64,000 bases of DNA from Gibbula magus (GCA_936450465.1 OW388304.1:8500700-8564699); one strand, 5' to 3'; shown: positions 1 to 10,895, numbered from the stretch's first letter. Notes: generated by a model from the sequence alone, not told the origin. Made by a program: numbers and translations.

Positions 1-470
1 ACCAAAATCTAATCAGTCCTTTTGCTTTGTGTAAGATATGATGAAATTCCGGTGAATGGTTCTTGAGATATCCCGCTGACACGCTTTACATGAACATTAA
101 CATGTCGAAAAATTCAAAGTTCCGCTGTGACCTTGAAAATAATGTCAAGGTCACCAAAATCCAATCAGCCCGTCGTCTTTCCTTGGATGAGCTATGTGTA
201 AAATATGAAGAGAATCTAGCAAATGGTTATTGAGATATCCCGCTGACAAGGGTAAACTGACAAAGTCTCATTGTGAACTTGAAATGAAGGTCAAGGTCAC
301 ATACCTTTGTAGGAACATTACTCATCCTATGATGAACCCATATGCAAAATATGAAAAGAATCCAGTGAAAAGTATTTGAGTTATTCCATTTCGTACGGAC
401 GTACGGAGGTACGGACGGACGCAGCCGAATACTATATCCCCCGATTCGCGCTAAACGCGCGGCGGGGGAT
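1..470. repeat. Dispersed animal repeat with internal ~150 bp units and GC-rich palindromic end
   Basis: Phrases such as 'gagatatcccgctgaca' and 'aatgtcaaggtcacc' recur at roughly 150 bp spacing, indicating two to three diverged internal units. The block ends in a run of GGACG-type steps and then a GC-rich imperfect palindrome (about 438-468), followed by an A-run. This looks like the end of a dispersed non-coding element common in mollusc-type genomes, although the family name is not known to me. The left boundary lies outside the window. Positions 470-870 contain no gene that I can recognise. Confidence 0.6.
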
Positions 471-862
471 AAAAAAAAACACTGCCTAAAAAACCCATTA
501 TCAGGCTTTGAATGAAATAATTGTTTTCTTACTGTTTCGCCTCTGAATGGTATTTAAATTAAAAAAAGGTTCTTTAACATAACTTGAAACTTTTCAATGG
601 CCTGGTGACAAGATTTAACATGTTAAATATCACAGGCTTATCGTTGACCAATCAAAAGTAATGGCAAAGGTTAACTTTTCAAGAAAAAGTTGTCCTACAC
701 CAAGGTCAAGGTCATAAGGCCAAGTGTATGACAAAAGTGAATGGCGGGTGTATATCCAAAGCATGTATATGATCCATAGTAAATAAGATTTAGATAAGGA
801 TTTGACAATACAGGTGGGAGAAGTTAATTCGCAAACAGGTACCCGCTTTCAGAACGGACGGT

Positions 863-870
<8 letters not shown>

Positions 871-911
<41 letters not shown>

Positions 912-916
912 GCACG

Positions 917-965
<49 letters not shown>
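871..965. repeat. (CA)n microsatellite with CGCA interruption
   Basis: Nearly uninterrupted CA dinucleotides, broken by a short CGCA stretch near 905-921. It lies about 70 bp upstream of the splice acceptor of the first visible exon of gene A. The alternating His/Thr and Cys/Val open frames across it are artefacts of the repeat. Confidence 0.97.
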
Positions 966-970
<5 letters not shown>

Positions 971-1037
971 AACACAAACATTTACGTTAGGTATAGCAGT
1001 CATGAACGTAAAATCCACCCAATCTTCTTTTTTTCAG

Positions 1038-1496
1038 ACATTGCAATGGCCCATGGTAAATATATCAAGATGACAACACATAAAGGCACTGTCGATTTAA
1101 TCCAGAAAGGAGTTAGCCTAGCCAGAGGAGATCTTCTGTTTTCGGTGTCCACTTGTGAAGCGGCTACCTTAGCACTCTCTGTCAATCGGAAAACAGTTAA
1201 CTCGGCTCCAGAATACAGGCTGGTTATCAATGAAAAAGATGGCCACAGTAATAAGAGAAGAACGGTACTGTATCATTGGGACAAGAGTCAAAAAATGTCT
1301 AAGAAGGTTATGGTTGTTGAGCAAACAGACAATATTTGCAAAATGTCTCATTGGTTCTACGTGGTGTTTAGGGATAATAACTTCCATCTATCTGATTACT
1401 GTAATAAAGGGCACGTATTCACGTGGGACAGTGGCGTGACGGAGAGGATGAGAGCAGCGGTTATATCTAGCGTGTTCCATGGAAACTGGGCCTTTG
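1038..1496 (+). CDS. Gene A, internal exon: farnesoic-acid-methyltransferase-type beta-sandwich domain (first copy)
   Basis: The exon is bounded by a polypyrimidine tract plus CAG ending at 1037 and by a GTAAGT donor at 1497. It is 459 bp long, with phase 1 at both ends, as in extracellular modular proteins. The open frame has no stop and codes for about 153 residues. The order of motifs fits the Pfam domain named after farnesoic acid O-methyltransferase (Methyltransf_FA): a strand 'LLFSVSTCEAATLALS', then 'APEYRLVINE', 'RRTVLYHWD', a Cys-containing strand 'DNICKMSHWFYVVF', and a closing 'ISSVFHGNWAF'. Despite the family name I see no SAM-binding motif, so a structural or ligand-binding role outside the cell is more likely (inference). 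The true start and any signal peptide lie left of the window; the ATG at 1046 is internal. Joining to 8350 keeps the frame and forms a GAC codon across the junction. Confidence 0.6.
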
Positions 1497-1618
1497 GTAA
1501 GTATTCAGTATTTGTTTAAACATATTATTATTATTATTCATAGTAATGATTTGGGATTGGTGAACAAGCTATGTAGCTTTTAGCAACACCGTTTCCATGA
1601 AATGTATTAAGTATTAAA

Positions 1619-1817
1619 GTGAGGTGAGTTGGGGATTAACGCCGCTTCCAAGAGTATTTCACTTATATCACGGATGCTAGTATTACTGCAGGGAGAAAGC
1701 CCGCTGTGGCTATGCATTGCGGTGAAACCCGTGAGCAGTAGCTGGATGTTACTGCACTGAAATTCAGTGTAGGATTGCATCTAAAACTTACTGCGTGTAG
1801 ACCAGTTCTCCACAGCA
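1619..1817 (-). repeat. tRNA-derived SINE, truncated copy
   Basis: Shares 'gaggtgagttgggg', 'aagagtatttcacttatatcac', 'agggagaaagcccgc' and 'gcattgcggtgaaacc' in order with the fuller SINE copies. The tRNA-like head, which would be at the right end because the element reads on the minus strand, is missing, so this is a 5'-truncated insertion. Sequence identity to the family fades near 1817. Confidence 0.85.
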
Positions 1818-1849
1818 CAACATACGGGATTGTCACATTTCAAGGAAAT

Positions 1850-1960
1850 TCCATAATGAAGATGTCTTAAACGTGTATTTATAAGAAGTATTTTTAAGAA
1901 CAGATAATGTTTCAAAATTTCGATTCTAGTTTATTTGGCTTCTGAAGACATGATGCAACC
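1850..1960 (+). repeat. Dispersed repeat R2 (copies at 3980-4140 and, inverted, 39165-39310)
   Basis: The stretch containing 'agaacagataatgttt' and 'ggcttctgaagacat' matches the reverse complement of about 39165-39240 at roughly 85 percent by eye. A weaker match lies near 4080-4130. No coding potential is seen. Confidence 0.6.
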
Positions 1961-2604
1961 TTGTTTAAAGGTACATCCATTGTGTTGATGGGGGTCAAAT
2001 ATGCCAAACGTTATAAATGGTCTTATTTTATCGAGAAGTACCAACTGTTACCGAAAACTACCATTTTGATGATCCTCGACTTAGTATATTAACGATATGA
2101 AGGTAAAAGTATCAATTTCTGATCGAAAACCGGACAATGCGCCGCGTGTGGCGCGCGCCAATGAGTCAAACGTAATTTTGGAATCTTATTTAAACCAGAC
2201 AAAATAACAAATTTGGGTTGATTATATTCAATAGGTCATATAACTACTGTGCATGCAAATAGGACGTGCACTTTCAGTTTCTGCACATGCATAATGACGT
2301 TATTCAATTTTAATTGGAAACTAGTAATTATGATATGTTTGGCAATTGGGGATGAATATGCAAGCTGAGTGAATTTGTTTGTGTTGTAAACAGCACATAT
2401 GGTGTGTTGGAACGTATTAAAGCGAAATAAAATTTTATGAAACACAATGGATGCACCTTTAACCTTGTATCTATCACTCATGCTTTTACATATCTTGTAT
2501 TTTGTTTGTTGAAGTCTCTTGTGTTCGTAAGTTTCAGCAAAAGATTACAACGTGAAATGCCCAACACACACTGGTCAAACTCTTCAAGGTGAGCATTTGT
2601 TATA

Positions 2605-3120
2605 CCCCCGCTATGACGTAGTCGGGGTATATAGCGCTCCGCGTGTCCGTCCATGGGTGCGTGCGTGTGTGTGTGCGAAACGAGTTGACTTGGAAACGTG
2701 GTATGGAAGTAACTCATATGGTGCTGTTGTGCCTTTTAGGGGTCTTAACTCCAAGGTCCAAATATTTTTGAAATTTTGATAAAAAACGGCCCGGTTTTTG
2801 GACTTTGTCTCGTTTCCGGAGCATATCTAAAAAAAACTATTTGACTTTGAAACTTAAAATTTGCTATCGAAGTAACCCATATGATGCTGTTGTGCCTTTT
2901 AGGGGTCTCAACTCCAAGGTCCAAATAAATTGTGTCCATTATTGGTCCCAAGGTCCAAATATAAATGCGTAATTTCTCGAGCATAACTAAACAAACTATT
3001 GAAAACTAATTGAAAACTTAAATAAGGATGCTGCCTACCTGTATGATATTTTTGTGCCTTTCATTGGTTTAAAATCCACGGTTCAAATAATAAAAAAAAA
3101 ATTCATTAAAAACAATCATT
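2605..3120 (+). repeat. Dispersed repeat X, copy 1 (head 'tatacccccgctatgacg')
   Basis: It begins with a head reading 'ttatacccccgctatgacg' followed by 'gtatatagcgctccgcgtg' and GTCCGTCC steps. Inside, the phrase 'gctgttgtgccttttagggg' plus 'ctccaaggtccaaata' occurs twice about 165 bp apart (near 2722 and 2886), so internal units are tandemly repeated. A related head in reverse orientation ends the copy at 58720-60355. Confidence 0.6.
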
Positions 3121-3471
3121 GTTATTCATTGACATGATTGACTAGATTATATTTTCCAAATTAATCAAACTGTATGAAGGCGATCAAACTACAGGCGGGG
3201 GTATGTGAGCTGCGCTGACTTTTGCCTTGTTTAAGGATTTCCAATATTTTCTCTTTCTTTTGTTTTGCATTGTTGAATATGAACAATGAACTAATATGTT
3301 TGTCTTTGCCAGGAATACTATACTGTAGCCACCCCATGAATTTCCAGACAGAACGTAGTACGTTCCCAACTCGTTCCAAACATTTCTCACTACGTTTCTA
3401 ATACGTCCAAGGAGTTTTCGTTGGGATGCCACGGTAACCTCACTGCGTTCCCCCGGCGCTCTCACCAGAAC

Positions 3472-3525
3472 CCCGAACCTCTACGTTTGTATTAAACATG
3501 TTCAAAACAAACGCAGAGGTTCGGG
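3472..3525. repeat. Near-perfect 19-bp-arm palindrome
   Basis: The left arm (3472-3490) and right arm (3507-3525) are reverse complements with one mismatch, separated by a 16-base loop. The arms read 'cccgaacctctacgtttgt' and its complement. The flanking DNA loses the symmetry immediately outside. The segment 3184-3465 to its left belongs to a dispersed repeat whose 'gtgagctgcg' plus 'cttttgccttgttt' end also appears at 10268. Confidence 0.75.
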
Positions 3526-3669
3526 CCACTCGGTCGTTCTTGGAGTTTCCAGTGGGTCCCCAGAGCTTCCACTGCGACCCTAATAGTTCTATGAGCTCTT
3601 ACTGCGCTTCTCTCGCGTTTTGCTTAATTTTTAGAACCCATTGGACACGCCGCACAAAAAAAGAAACAA

Positions 3670-3935
3670 GGTGTAACGATACCTTATTTTCAATTATTTT
3701 CAACAGTATTTCTGCTGTGATTTTGAATTCCTGTGATGAGGATATATTCCGTAAGGAGATAAACACAATTTGATTTATGAGAGTATGATACTTAATATTT
3801 TATGGCTGTTCAAACACACATGGGGAGCTGGAATAGCTATTTCAAAGAGTTTATTTGGACACAATGTTTGATATTCAAAGTACAATTTGTTTTATCAAAT
3901 ATGGAAATTATACTAGTACAGGATGTTGTCAGCAT
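3670..3935 (+). mobile_element. 3' terminal remnant of a non-LTR retrotransposon (same family as 32027-32560)
   Basis: From about 3810 the text 'ctgttcaaac' ... 'acatggggagctggaata' ... 'aatgtttgatatt' parallels 32410-32530 downstream of a recognisable LINE ORF end. The preceding open frame ends 'NSCDEDIFRKEINTI', compatible with the 'NSNNQINI' terminus of the second copy. This is a heavily truncated 3' end without catalytic domains. Confidence 0.4.
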
Positions 3936-3979
3936 AATGTACCTTCTTCGACATTAAATAGATGACACATCGTGGCTTA

Positions 3980-4795
3980 AGGATGTCATAAAACAAGCCA
4001 GAAAACCATATTTCATGTTCCTATCGCTTTTTAAAGAGATTGTAAACCGATGATTTGTCAGAAGCCGTGTTTTTAAAAAAATAAACAGATGATGTTTCCA
4101 AAATTACAAATTAAGTTACGTCGGCTTTGAAGAGAAATTGCGTAACTATGTTTCAGTCGTATCTATATCGACATTCTTTAGTAAGTACCCTTTCAATAAC
4201 GAGCCGCCATGGGTTTCTGTTAAAAAATAAAATCAACTGCAGTTTTGCGTAATTCGTGATAATTGTACAGACCGGACGTTGACCTGAAGACCTGAAGCAC
4301 TCGCTGATCAGAGCTACTTAAAGATGCAAGATCAGTTTTGCATATTTTTTTTGGTTCGAAAATGTATCAAGTTACAAAAGTTTTAGGTTATATCTTCTAA
4401 CTCGACTTTCATATTAACCCCCAAATGTTTCAATGAAAACCAAGAAATGGTCTCATACATGTGTAGAATCCGACAATTTGGCTCTATCTCACGTACGTAC
4501 CATTATAAGACCTGTTAGGACGCTATAAAAGGAAATCTGTCTTACTATCTACTTGATTAAAGTTTCCAAAATTACGCTTGACTTAACGGCCTACAGCAAG
4601 AAAAAGATCCATTGTCCGGTTTCGATCAATACTACGACATTGAATGGTTGTATTTTCGTTATACTGAACTGATTGACCTAAAACTGGTTATTTTCGGTTA
4701 AAGTTGATAATTCTCAATTAAATAACACAAATTATAACATTGGACATATATTTGACCTCACCAACATGATTATGTCCCTTTAATAATGTAGTTAC
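3980..4795 (+). repeat. Dispersed repeats R2 plus R1; R1 part recurs at 48745-49165
   Basis: The segment 4335-4795 aligns in the same orientation with 48745-49165. Shared phrases include 'cgactttcatatt', 'aacccccaaatg', 'ggctctatctcacg', 'ggttgtattttcgttata' and 'attggacatatat'. The 3980-4140 part resembles the R2 copies ('gtcataaaacaagcc'). No protein coding is apparent. It is probably an old non-autonomous element. Confidence 0.65.
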
Positions 4796-5063
4796 ATCTC
4801 TCTAATGTGTCAACTTTTCCATGCTCGAATATAATTTTTGTTTATAATCCAAAATATGACAAGCCCATATCACTTACTGACCAACCCCTACGGCATTGGT
4901 TTGACCATATACCCATGACGATGTGATCAATCGCAAATTGTAAATATTGTCCATGAAGACGTATGTGACCAAGAGGAAAATAAATGTGCCAAATACATAC
5001 TACATATAACAAGCTAATACAGCAGGAATTGAGGTCTCTGGTACAAATGGTACGTTTTTGATT

Positions 5064-7007
5064 AAACGTAATTATTTATACTTACCTGTTGACTAGAACT
5101 ACGATGCCTTGCCTCCTCAGGCAGGGGCTAATCCAACCTTAACACATACGAAATGTCAAAAGAAGTGCCAGGGATGGTAAAATTCCTCCACAGGTGCAGT
5201 CACCCCGCTAACTCGTCTCGTCCCATGATTCCTCACTCTCTGAACAGGCCCAAATACAGACAAGGTGCAAACAAAAGAGAGAACAACACAACGAGGGCGC
5301 GATCAAACCACTGATGATATCCAGCCAATTACTCCCTCGTTACAAACCCTTGAAACACCTGAGCGTCCGGGATGGCGCCTCGTAACCACCCTAGACGGCG
5401 AAAGGCTTATGGCGAAACTCAGCTGAGCCTCGAATACACAGGGCGAAAGGTTGAGAGCAAGCCCCTAGTCAAATTACAACAGCCCAGCTTGGCGCACTCA
5501 TGGAGGTATTGAACAATGAACAAAATTGAACATTCAAAATGCCCCTCACTTAAACAAACAGGGTTACCTGTGATCCCGAAGGAGGATAGGGATGTGCAGG
5601 AACACGTCCTGGGCGCCGAGAGACACCATGGAGTCGGAACGCTCCAGAGAAAGCATCCAGTAGGAAATCGTCAAGAGACTAAAATATGGCGGCTGAACGA
5701 GGCAGGGGTGGTAGACAAACCTTCAAGTCGTATCACGCATCACATCCTTCGCTTCCCCTTCAGAGTGGTACGCCGCTCGTGGCCTGTCCGAGGGGAGTTA
5801 AGTGGTGCTGACTCGTGGTTCCTCTGCCACGCCGTCCCTTCCGAAAGCCCTTCTTAGGCAAAAACGAACCCGGTCAACCCAACAGGAGTCCAGGGGCAAC
5901 TGGAGACGGCGCTTGTCCGGTACAGCCAGGGACGGAAGCAGACAGCTGGGAGTAGCTTAGTTACCACCTGGAGGACTCATTAGTGAGAGGTGTAGACAAT
6001 GAACCATGCTAAAATGAGTGTCGTCCTATATTGGCTTCAAAAGCTATTGAAAAAGCTATCGGAAGACAAAGAGCAACTCATTGAAGAGGAGCGTTTGTCA
6101 GAAGTAGTGAGACGTAGATACACCAGCTGACGCCCAGACGAGTAAAGGGAGTGAGAGAGTGACTCGAGTGGCCTGAGTACTTTCTATAGCGAGATCCGAT
6201 AGGGAATGTCCCACAACAATTCACATGTAGACAATAGGCAGGAGCTAACGGGGGTCGAAAGCTACTCAATAATGGTAGATGATGGTGGTTCACCAAGTGA
6301 GAGATGAACGCCACGCGTTATAGCAAGATCTCTACTCACCAGCGGACGGTATAGACGCGCTATAGCGAGGGCTGTCCGATAGCGAATGTCAGAAGCTATG
6401 GAAGGGCAACGTGTGACTCACTAGTGAGAGGTGAACACGACCAAGCGAAAGACGGACGAAACACGCAAAAGTGAGGGCCGTCCAATAACGATATGATAGA
6501 GGCTATCGAAGGGTCTAAAAGTCGAACACATAGAGAGGGTGAAGATGACTCACTTATCGAGAGACGGACGAAACATGCTAAAGTGAAGGCCGTCTGATAG
6601 CGAGATGACTTAGGCTATCGCGACTGTTGGAAGGTACGAGACGTAGGCATATCAACCAAACACCCCGACGAGAGAGGTGAGAGAAGCGAGAGACCGGCAC
6701 AGCACGTGCGACATGCGTGCAGCGTGAGAAAGTAGGCCAAGCCTAGCACATGTCGCCACAGCCATTAACAACAGCCAGAACAAAAAGCAGTCTAATAAAG
6801 GTGAACTGCAAGGATAACGGCCTAGGAAATTTGAGGGGAGTGAAGGATCATGGGAGTGACGTCACGAGACCGCGGGGTTACTGTCTAGGGAGGAATTTTA
6901 CCATCCCTGGCACTTTCGTCTGTTTTAAGGTTGGATTAGCCCATGCCTAAAGGAGACAAGGCATAGTAAGTCTAGTCAACTAGGTATGTATTTAAATAAT
7001 AATGTTT
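5064..7007. mobile_element. GC-rich inverted-repeat element (~1.94 kb), probable non-autonomous DNA transposon
   Basis: The ends form imperfect inverted repeats of about 125 bp (5064-5195 and 6885-7007). Shared blocks read inward as 'gttgactaga', 'atgccttg', 'gggctaatccaacctta' and 'gtgccagggatggtaaaatt'. The interior is clearly richer in G+C than its surroundings. It holds a diverged tandem array of roughly 110 bp units (about 5985-6640) containing 'gacggacgaaaca', 'agtgagggccgtcc' and 'aggctatcgaagg'. A 113-residue open frame (5516-5857) resembles no family known to me and is probably accidental. I could not see a clear target-site duplication. It lies inside the large intron of gene A. Confidence 0.7.
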
Positions 7008-7839
7008 ACGCCATAGTTATTACATATAACATTACTAACTGATACTCGAAAAGTGTTCGTAAATACCTTTATCATTATTCCAAACCGGTCCTACCAACAT
7101 TTAAATGTTAGTTATTTCTCTTCTAAGCGCTGTAACACGTTTTTGGCATAGTTTGTTTTAAAACCGTATCCATATTTGAAAAAAAATGGTGCAACCTATT
7201 ATGCGACAGTGGTGTGGAACTAGTCAGTGTAGATTTATAGGTCAAATGCGATTTTGAGAATTCAGACAGTAAGATGGTTGACCATTCCATAACTGTACCA
7301 TATTTAAAACTCTACTTTGAATGTTTAAATATCGCTACATCAGTAAGATCACTTGAAGTTCCTTCGAGCAGCAATTCTAATGTGAACACATTAAAATGGT
7401 CGCTCGATGGGAAATGAACTCGCATGGCTTAACCTTACCATGTACATTCGTTTTAAAACTCTTATTAGTGATTCGGGAGATTTATATAGTCATTTATAAC
7501 ACTTATTTGCCTTTTTGTGAGAGCACTTTATTTCATTAAGCAGAACGTGCTACAGCGCCTTTAAACTTCAGACATGATTTACAGGGTTTATGTAAGTAAT
7601 AGTGCTAAATGGATGTGACAGAAACACTGATTGGTCAAATTTATATAATAAGCTTATGGGACTCAGAGGAGAGTTGGCAACAGCTTCATTTCGAAATGAA
7701 CAGGTCTCCGATTGATCAATTTTGACTTGTGTGACTAATTAGTGATCTTGTTAGATCCTGTCGGACGTGTCCGTCGTACAGAAACACCGTTAGGCCCGTC
7801 TTCTATGTATTAAACAATACAAGTCAAAATATTTGGAAT

Positions 7840-8072
7840 AGGTGAGTTGGGGTTTAACGCTGCTTTCAAGAGTATTTCACTTGCATCATGACTGCGAGCA
7901 ACGGCTTGAACAAGCGAACCATGGGTTTTCACTGAAATGCAGTGTAGCATTGCACCCAAACCGTTCTTCATGCAGAATAGTTCTCTACTGCAGATTAAGT
8001 GGCCATGCGCCTAGCGGGATTCGAAACCACAACCGATGCCGAACGCACTAACCACTGCGCTACCCCGACCCC
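7840..8072 (-). repeat. tRNA-derived SINE copy with head
   Basis: Read on the minus strand it begins with a tRNA-like head: GGGGT-AGCGCAGTGGTTAG (box A type), then GGTTTCGAATCCCGC (box B type), and ends in the family's CTCACCT tail. Internal phrases match the other copies, with a deletion of the 'agggagaaagccc' region. It sits about 280 bp upstream of the second gene A exon. Confidence 0.85.
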
Positions 8073-8349
8073 ATTTTGAAAATAATGTTTATCTGTTTTC
8101 TTCTTCTTGTTTTTCATTTATATATATTCTTTGTACATTCTATGGGGAGGGTATCAGTTGAATAACTTTGACATTTTGATTTATCTTCTTTTTTTAATTA
8201 ATATTATTCATTCATTATCATGATGTATTGTCTACATTGATAAATGAAATAAAATTATATCGGAATAATGAACAGTTACCCAATGTTTAATTGTATGTTC
8301 AGTACTGTTAATAAATGTATAACATTAATTTGTTTTATTTATTTTAAAG

Positions 8350-8808
8350 ACTTTTTAAGCCTGGAAAGATTGGTATTGGAGACAACCGCCACTAAAACAA
8401 CAAAAACTGTTCCAAATATCCTGTTCAACTTCAAGTCATCAGGAAAGATACTTCTCTCTTATCAATCTTGTCAGAAGGCATACTTCCTTCTGAGTTCGAG
8501 TAACACATTCAAAGAATATTTTGCATTATCCCTCGCACATCATGACGCACAGAGCAAACCGATAAGTATCATATTAACAAGAAAGGTTAACGGCAAGAAA
8601 AATGTTATCATCGGTTCACCAATGAAGTCCGAGGACGCCTGCCAGAAACCTAGAACCCTGCATATCTACTGGAGCAAGGATCACATTGGTGCTGGTTCCA
8701 GCTGTGACCCTTCTTCCGGAAGAGAATGGAGCATTGATTCAAAGAAAGAACTTCAGTTTCTAGCAGTAAACAGCATTAGGGGTAAAGAATCAGTAAAATG
8801 GACGCTTG
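8350..8808 (+). CDS. Gene A, internal exon: second copy of the beta-sandwich domain
   Basis: The acceptor is a T-rich tract ending AAAG (8348-8349), and the donor is GTAAGT at 8809. Length 459 bp, phase 1-1, exactly the same as the exon at 1038-1496. The domains align through 'ILLSYQSCQKAYFLLS' (compare 'LLFSVSTCEAATLALS'), 'EYFALSLAHHD', 'PISIILTRK', the conserved Cys in 'EDACQKPRTLHIYW', and the end 'LAVNSIRGKESVKWTL'. Identity is low, so the duplication of the exon is old. About 153 residues, no stop. Direct joining to 9037 keeps the frame. The same farnesoic-acid-methyltransferase-type fold is proposed, by motif order only; an alternative is an unnamed beta-sandwich adhesion module. Confidence 0.65.
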
Positions 8809-9036
8809 GTAAGTCAAAGACATTGAATAGTCCATTGGTTATATTTCTGAGCTGTATTCAATGTTTTATTAACGATCGTTTGATTTGCATTTGCCGTTTT
8901 ACTCTGACATCCATAATTGACAACCATAATACATGTAAATAAACTTATTGCATAGAACAATTCGAGGCACCATTATCCATCCCTTTTAAAAACAAAACGA
9001 GGTGTCTTCCATTAACACTCTAATTATCATTTTCAG

Positions 9037-9368
9037 CTAAAGATTCCTGTGATGTAAAGTACAATCACAAGAATTCAAGTTTATCAGACCTTATACCAAA
9101 CAAGGGTATTTCAAACAGTTCACAAACATCGCAAAGACCAACGAACAATTCGTTCGAGTTGACAACATCAATGTACCAATCCACAGTAAAACAAACAACT
9201 GGGAAGAATCCTATAAGTTCAACAGGAAACCCATCAACTGTCCTGAATACCACAGAAAGCGGAACAGGAAATGAGCTTACACCTACTTCCGGTCCAAGGA
9301 GCAAAGCACCCCAGTTGAAAATTGACATAATCACCTTGGTAGCTTTGTGCTATTTTTTGCGTGAATAA
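9037..9368 (+). CDS. Gene A, terminal exon: Ser/Thr-rich stalk and hydrophobic C-terminus
   Basis: The acceptor TTTTCAG ends at 9036 and the phase-1 junction yields GCT. The frame then runs about 110 codons to TAA at 9366-9368. The first residues contain a lone Cys ('KDSCDVKYNH'), followed by a stretch rich in Ser, Thr, Asn and Pro with several N-x-S/T sites, typical of a glycosylated stalk. The last 17 residues ('LKIDIITLVALCYFLRE') are mostly hydrophobic with almost no cytoplasmic tail. This suits a GPI-attachment signal or a short membrane anchor (inference). The protein is therefore probably displayed on the cell surface. The 228 bp intron before this exon holds nothing else. Confidence 0.65.
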
Positions 9369-9479
9369 CAATACAATTTCATTAAAAAGAACATGAAACA
9401 TTATACTGCAGTTGGTTGTGAAATACTTACATTAATATTTCGACAAAAGTTCGACTGAACTAATTGCCATCAGTTTGCA

Positions 9480-9485
9480 AATAAA
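9480..9485 (+). terminator. Poly(A) signal of gene A
   Basis: AATAAA lies about 110 bp after the gene A stop codon and before the SINE at 9521. It is a plausible 3' UTR end. Confidence 0.5.
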
Positions 9486-9520
9486 CACATTATTACGTTT
9501 AAGGAATGGTATCGAAATGA

Positions 9521-9797
9521 AGGTGAGGTGAGCTTGGGTTTAACGCTGCTTTCAAGAGTATTTCACTTTTATCCGGCTGCTAGTATTAGAGAGAAAGCCC
9601 ACAACGCCATGGTGGCTGTGTATCGCGGTGAAACCTGCGAGCATCGGCTGGAACTAGCGAACCATGTTTGGTACTGGGCTGATATTCAGTGTAGCATTGC
9701 ATTCATACCTACAGTTCTCCACAGTAGACAAAGGGATTTGAACCCCGGACCTCTTGATCTGAAATTAATGCGCTGACCACTGCGCTATCCCGTCCCT
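9521..9797 (-). repeat. tRNA-derived SINE, near full length
   Basis: The order of blocks matches the family, from 'aggtgaggtgag' to 'ccactgcgctatcccgtccc'. On the minus strand the head has box A-like and box B-like sequences (GGTTCAAATCCC). It lies just after the poly(A) signal of gene A. Confidence 0.9.
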
Positions 9798-10895
9798 TTA
9801 AAAAATCGGATAGTTATACCCCCGACGAGTTTGTGGAATTAAGTGGGATTTAAATCAGTGAGAAATATATAGAATACTAAACTCGTTTCCGTTTAATAGC
9901 ATATTTGTGCAAAATGCTATTCGGCATTAAATGATCAATAAAAATTAACATGTGTTTGTCGGGATGTCAGCCTGCATTATATTTAACCCATACCTATTCG
10001 AGTGGGGTAATTTTTAAAATTTCAACTTGTATACCTCACGTGATGAGATAACCATTATATTTGTCAAGGCAAACATATATTCTATATATCTCATACTTAT
10101 GTTTGTGCTTAATCATAGGCGTAGATACGGGGTCGTCTAATAGGATCGTCCTTGTTTGATATATTATTTCCCCCAAGAATCAGTCATGCTATTGCTTTTT
10201 GGAATATGATCTTTGGTGGATGGAGACTAAGATTTGTAAATTTCATTCCCCTACCTCCAAAAATTGTGAGCTGCGTTCACTTTTGCCTTGTTTGACTCGT
10301 TATCATTCCGACTCTTTATTTGTTGTCTTATTGTATACATAGTTGGGATTTCACCCTATATTACAGTTGAAATATCCAAAATAAACTTTCAACCAATCAT
10401 GCTTGGCCTCCTCATATTTTGATAAAATTATATGACCAATGAACACAGCTGAAGCAAATGTTTCACCACGTGACCATGTGGGTTTTCTGAAATAATTATC
10501 CCCTTTACTGCGAAAAGAGATTTTGTCTAAACATCTCAAACTGAAACGACCGTTGTATTATTTTGGATCTGAACGTTAAAGGGAGGCCGAAATGCAATAT
10601 TTTATTTTGAATTCTAATCTGCAATTAGTTCAACAGACTAATATTTGAAAATGAGACCCAAAATAAAGGTAATAGGTTGTTGATTTTTTAAACTAGACCG
10701 CTTCAAACTTTGCAAAAATCATCGTCTGCTTTTCGACGGCGAGCGACAAACGAAAAATGGGGCGGGGCTTAGAGAGTTGGGGTTAACAGGAAGTGACGTA
10801 CGAGAAGGGACGCGGTGTAAACATAAGCTTACTATTTACTATGGCAAACACTGGGGAATCGGTCAGTTAATCTGTTATATCGACGCTTTGCAATA
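9798..10895. other. Non-coding stretch before the THAP-like exon
   Basis: AT-rich, with a repeat fragment near 10268 ('gtgagctgcg', 'cttttgccttgttt') shared with 3184-3240. From about 10575 the text 'aaagggaggccgaaatgc' looks like the edge of another dispersed element. Positions 10740-10850 are locally GC-rich with a GC-box-like 'ggggcggggc' and a CRE-like 'tgacgta', which could be a promoter for the short exon at 10896 (inference). Confidence 0.35.

Larger units (their letters stand above)
1497..8349 (+). other. Large intron of gene A, filled with repeats
   Basis: It starts GTAAGT and ends in a T-rich tract plus AAAG at 8348-8349. Contents in order: a 5'-truncated SINE (1619-1817), dispersed repeat copies (1850-1960, 2605-3120, 3980-4795), a hairpin (3472-3525), a LINE 3' remnant (3670-3935), a GC-rich inverted-repeat element (5064-7007) and a second SINE (7840-8072). 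I found no additional coding exon on either strand, and the reading frames inside are short and repeat-derived. Confidence 0.6.

Noticed and set aside
802..1018. His/Thr and Cys/Val repeat proteins
   Set aside because: Direct translation of the CA microsatellite.
5074..5090. 'atacttacctg' matches the 5' end of U1 snRNA
   Set aside because: Only 11 bases match; the following bases do not fit U1, and the same position in the right inverted repeat reads 'acatacctag'. It is part of the element's end.
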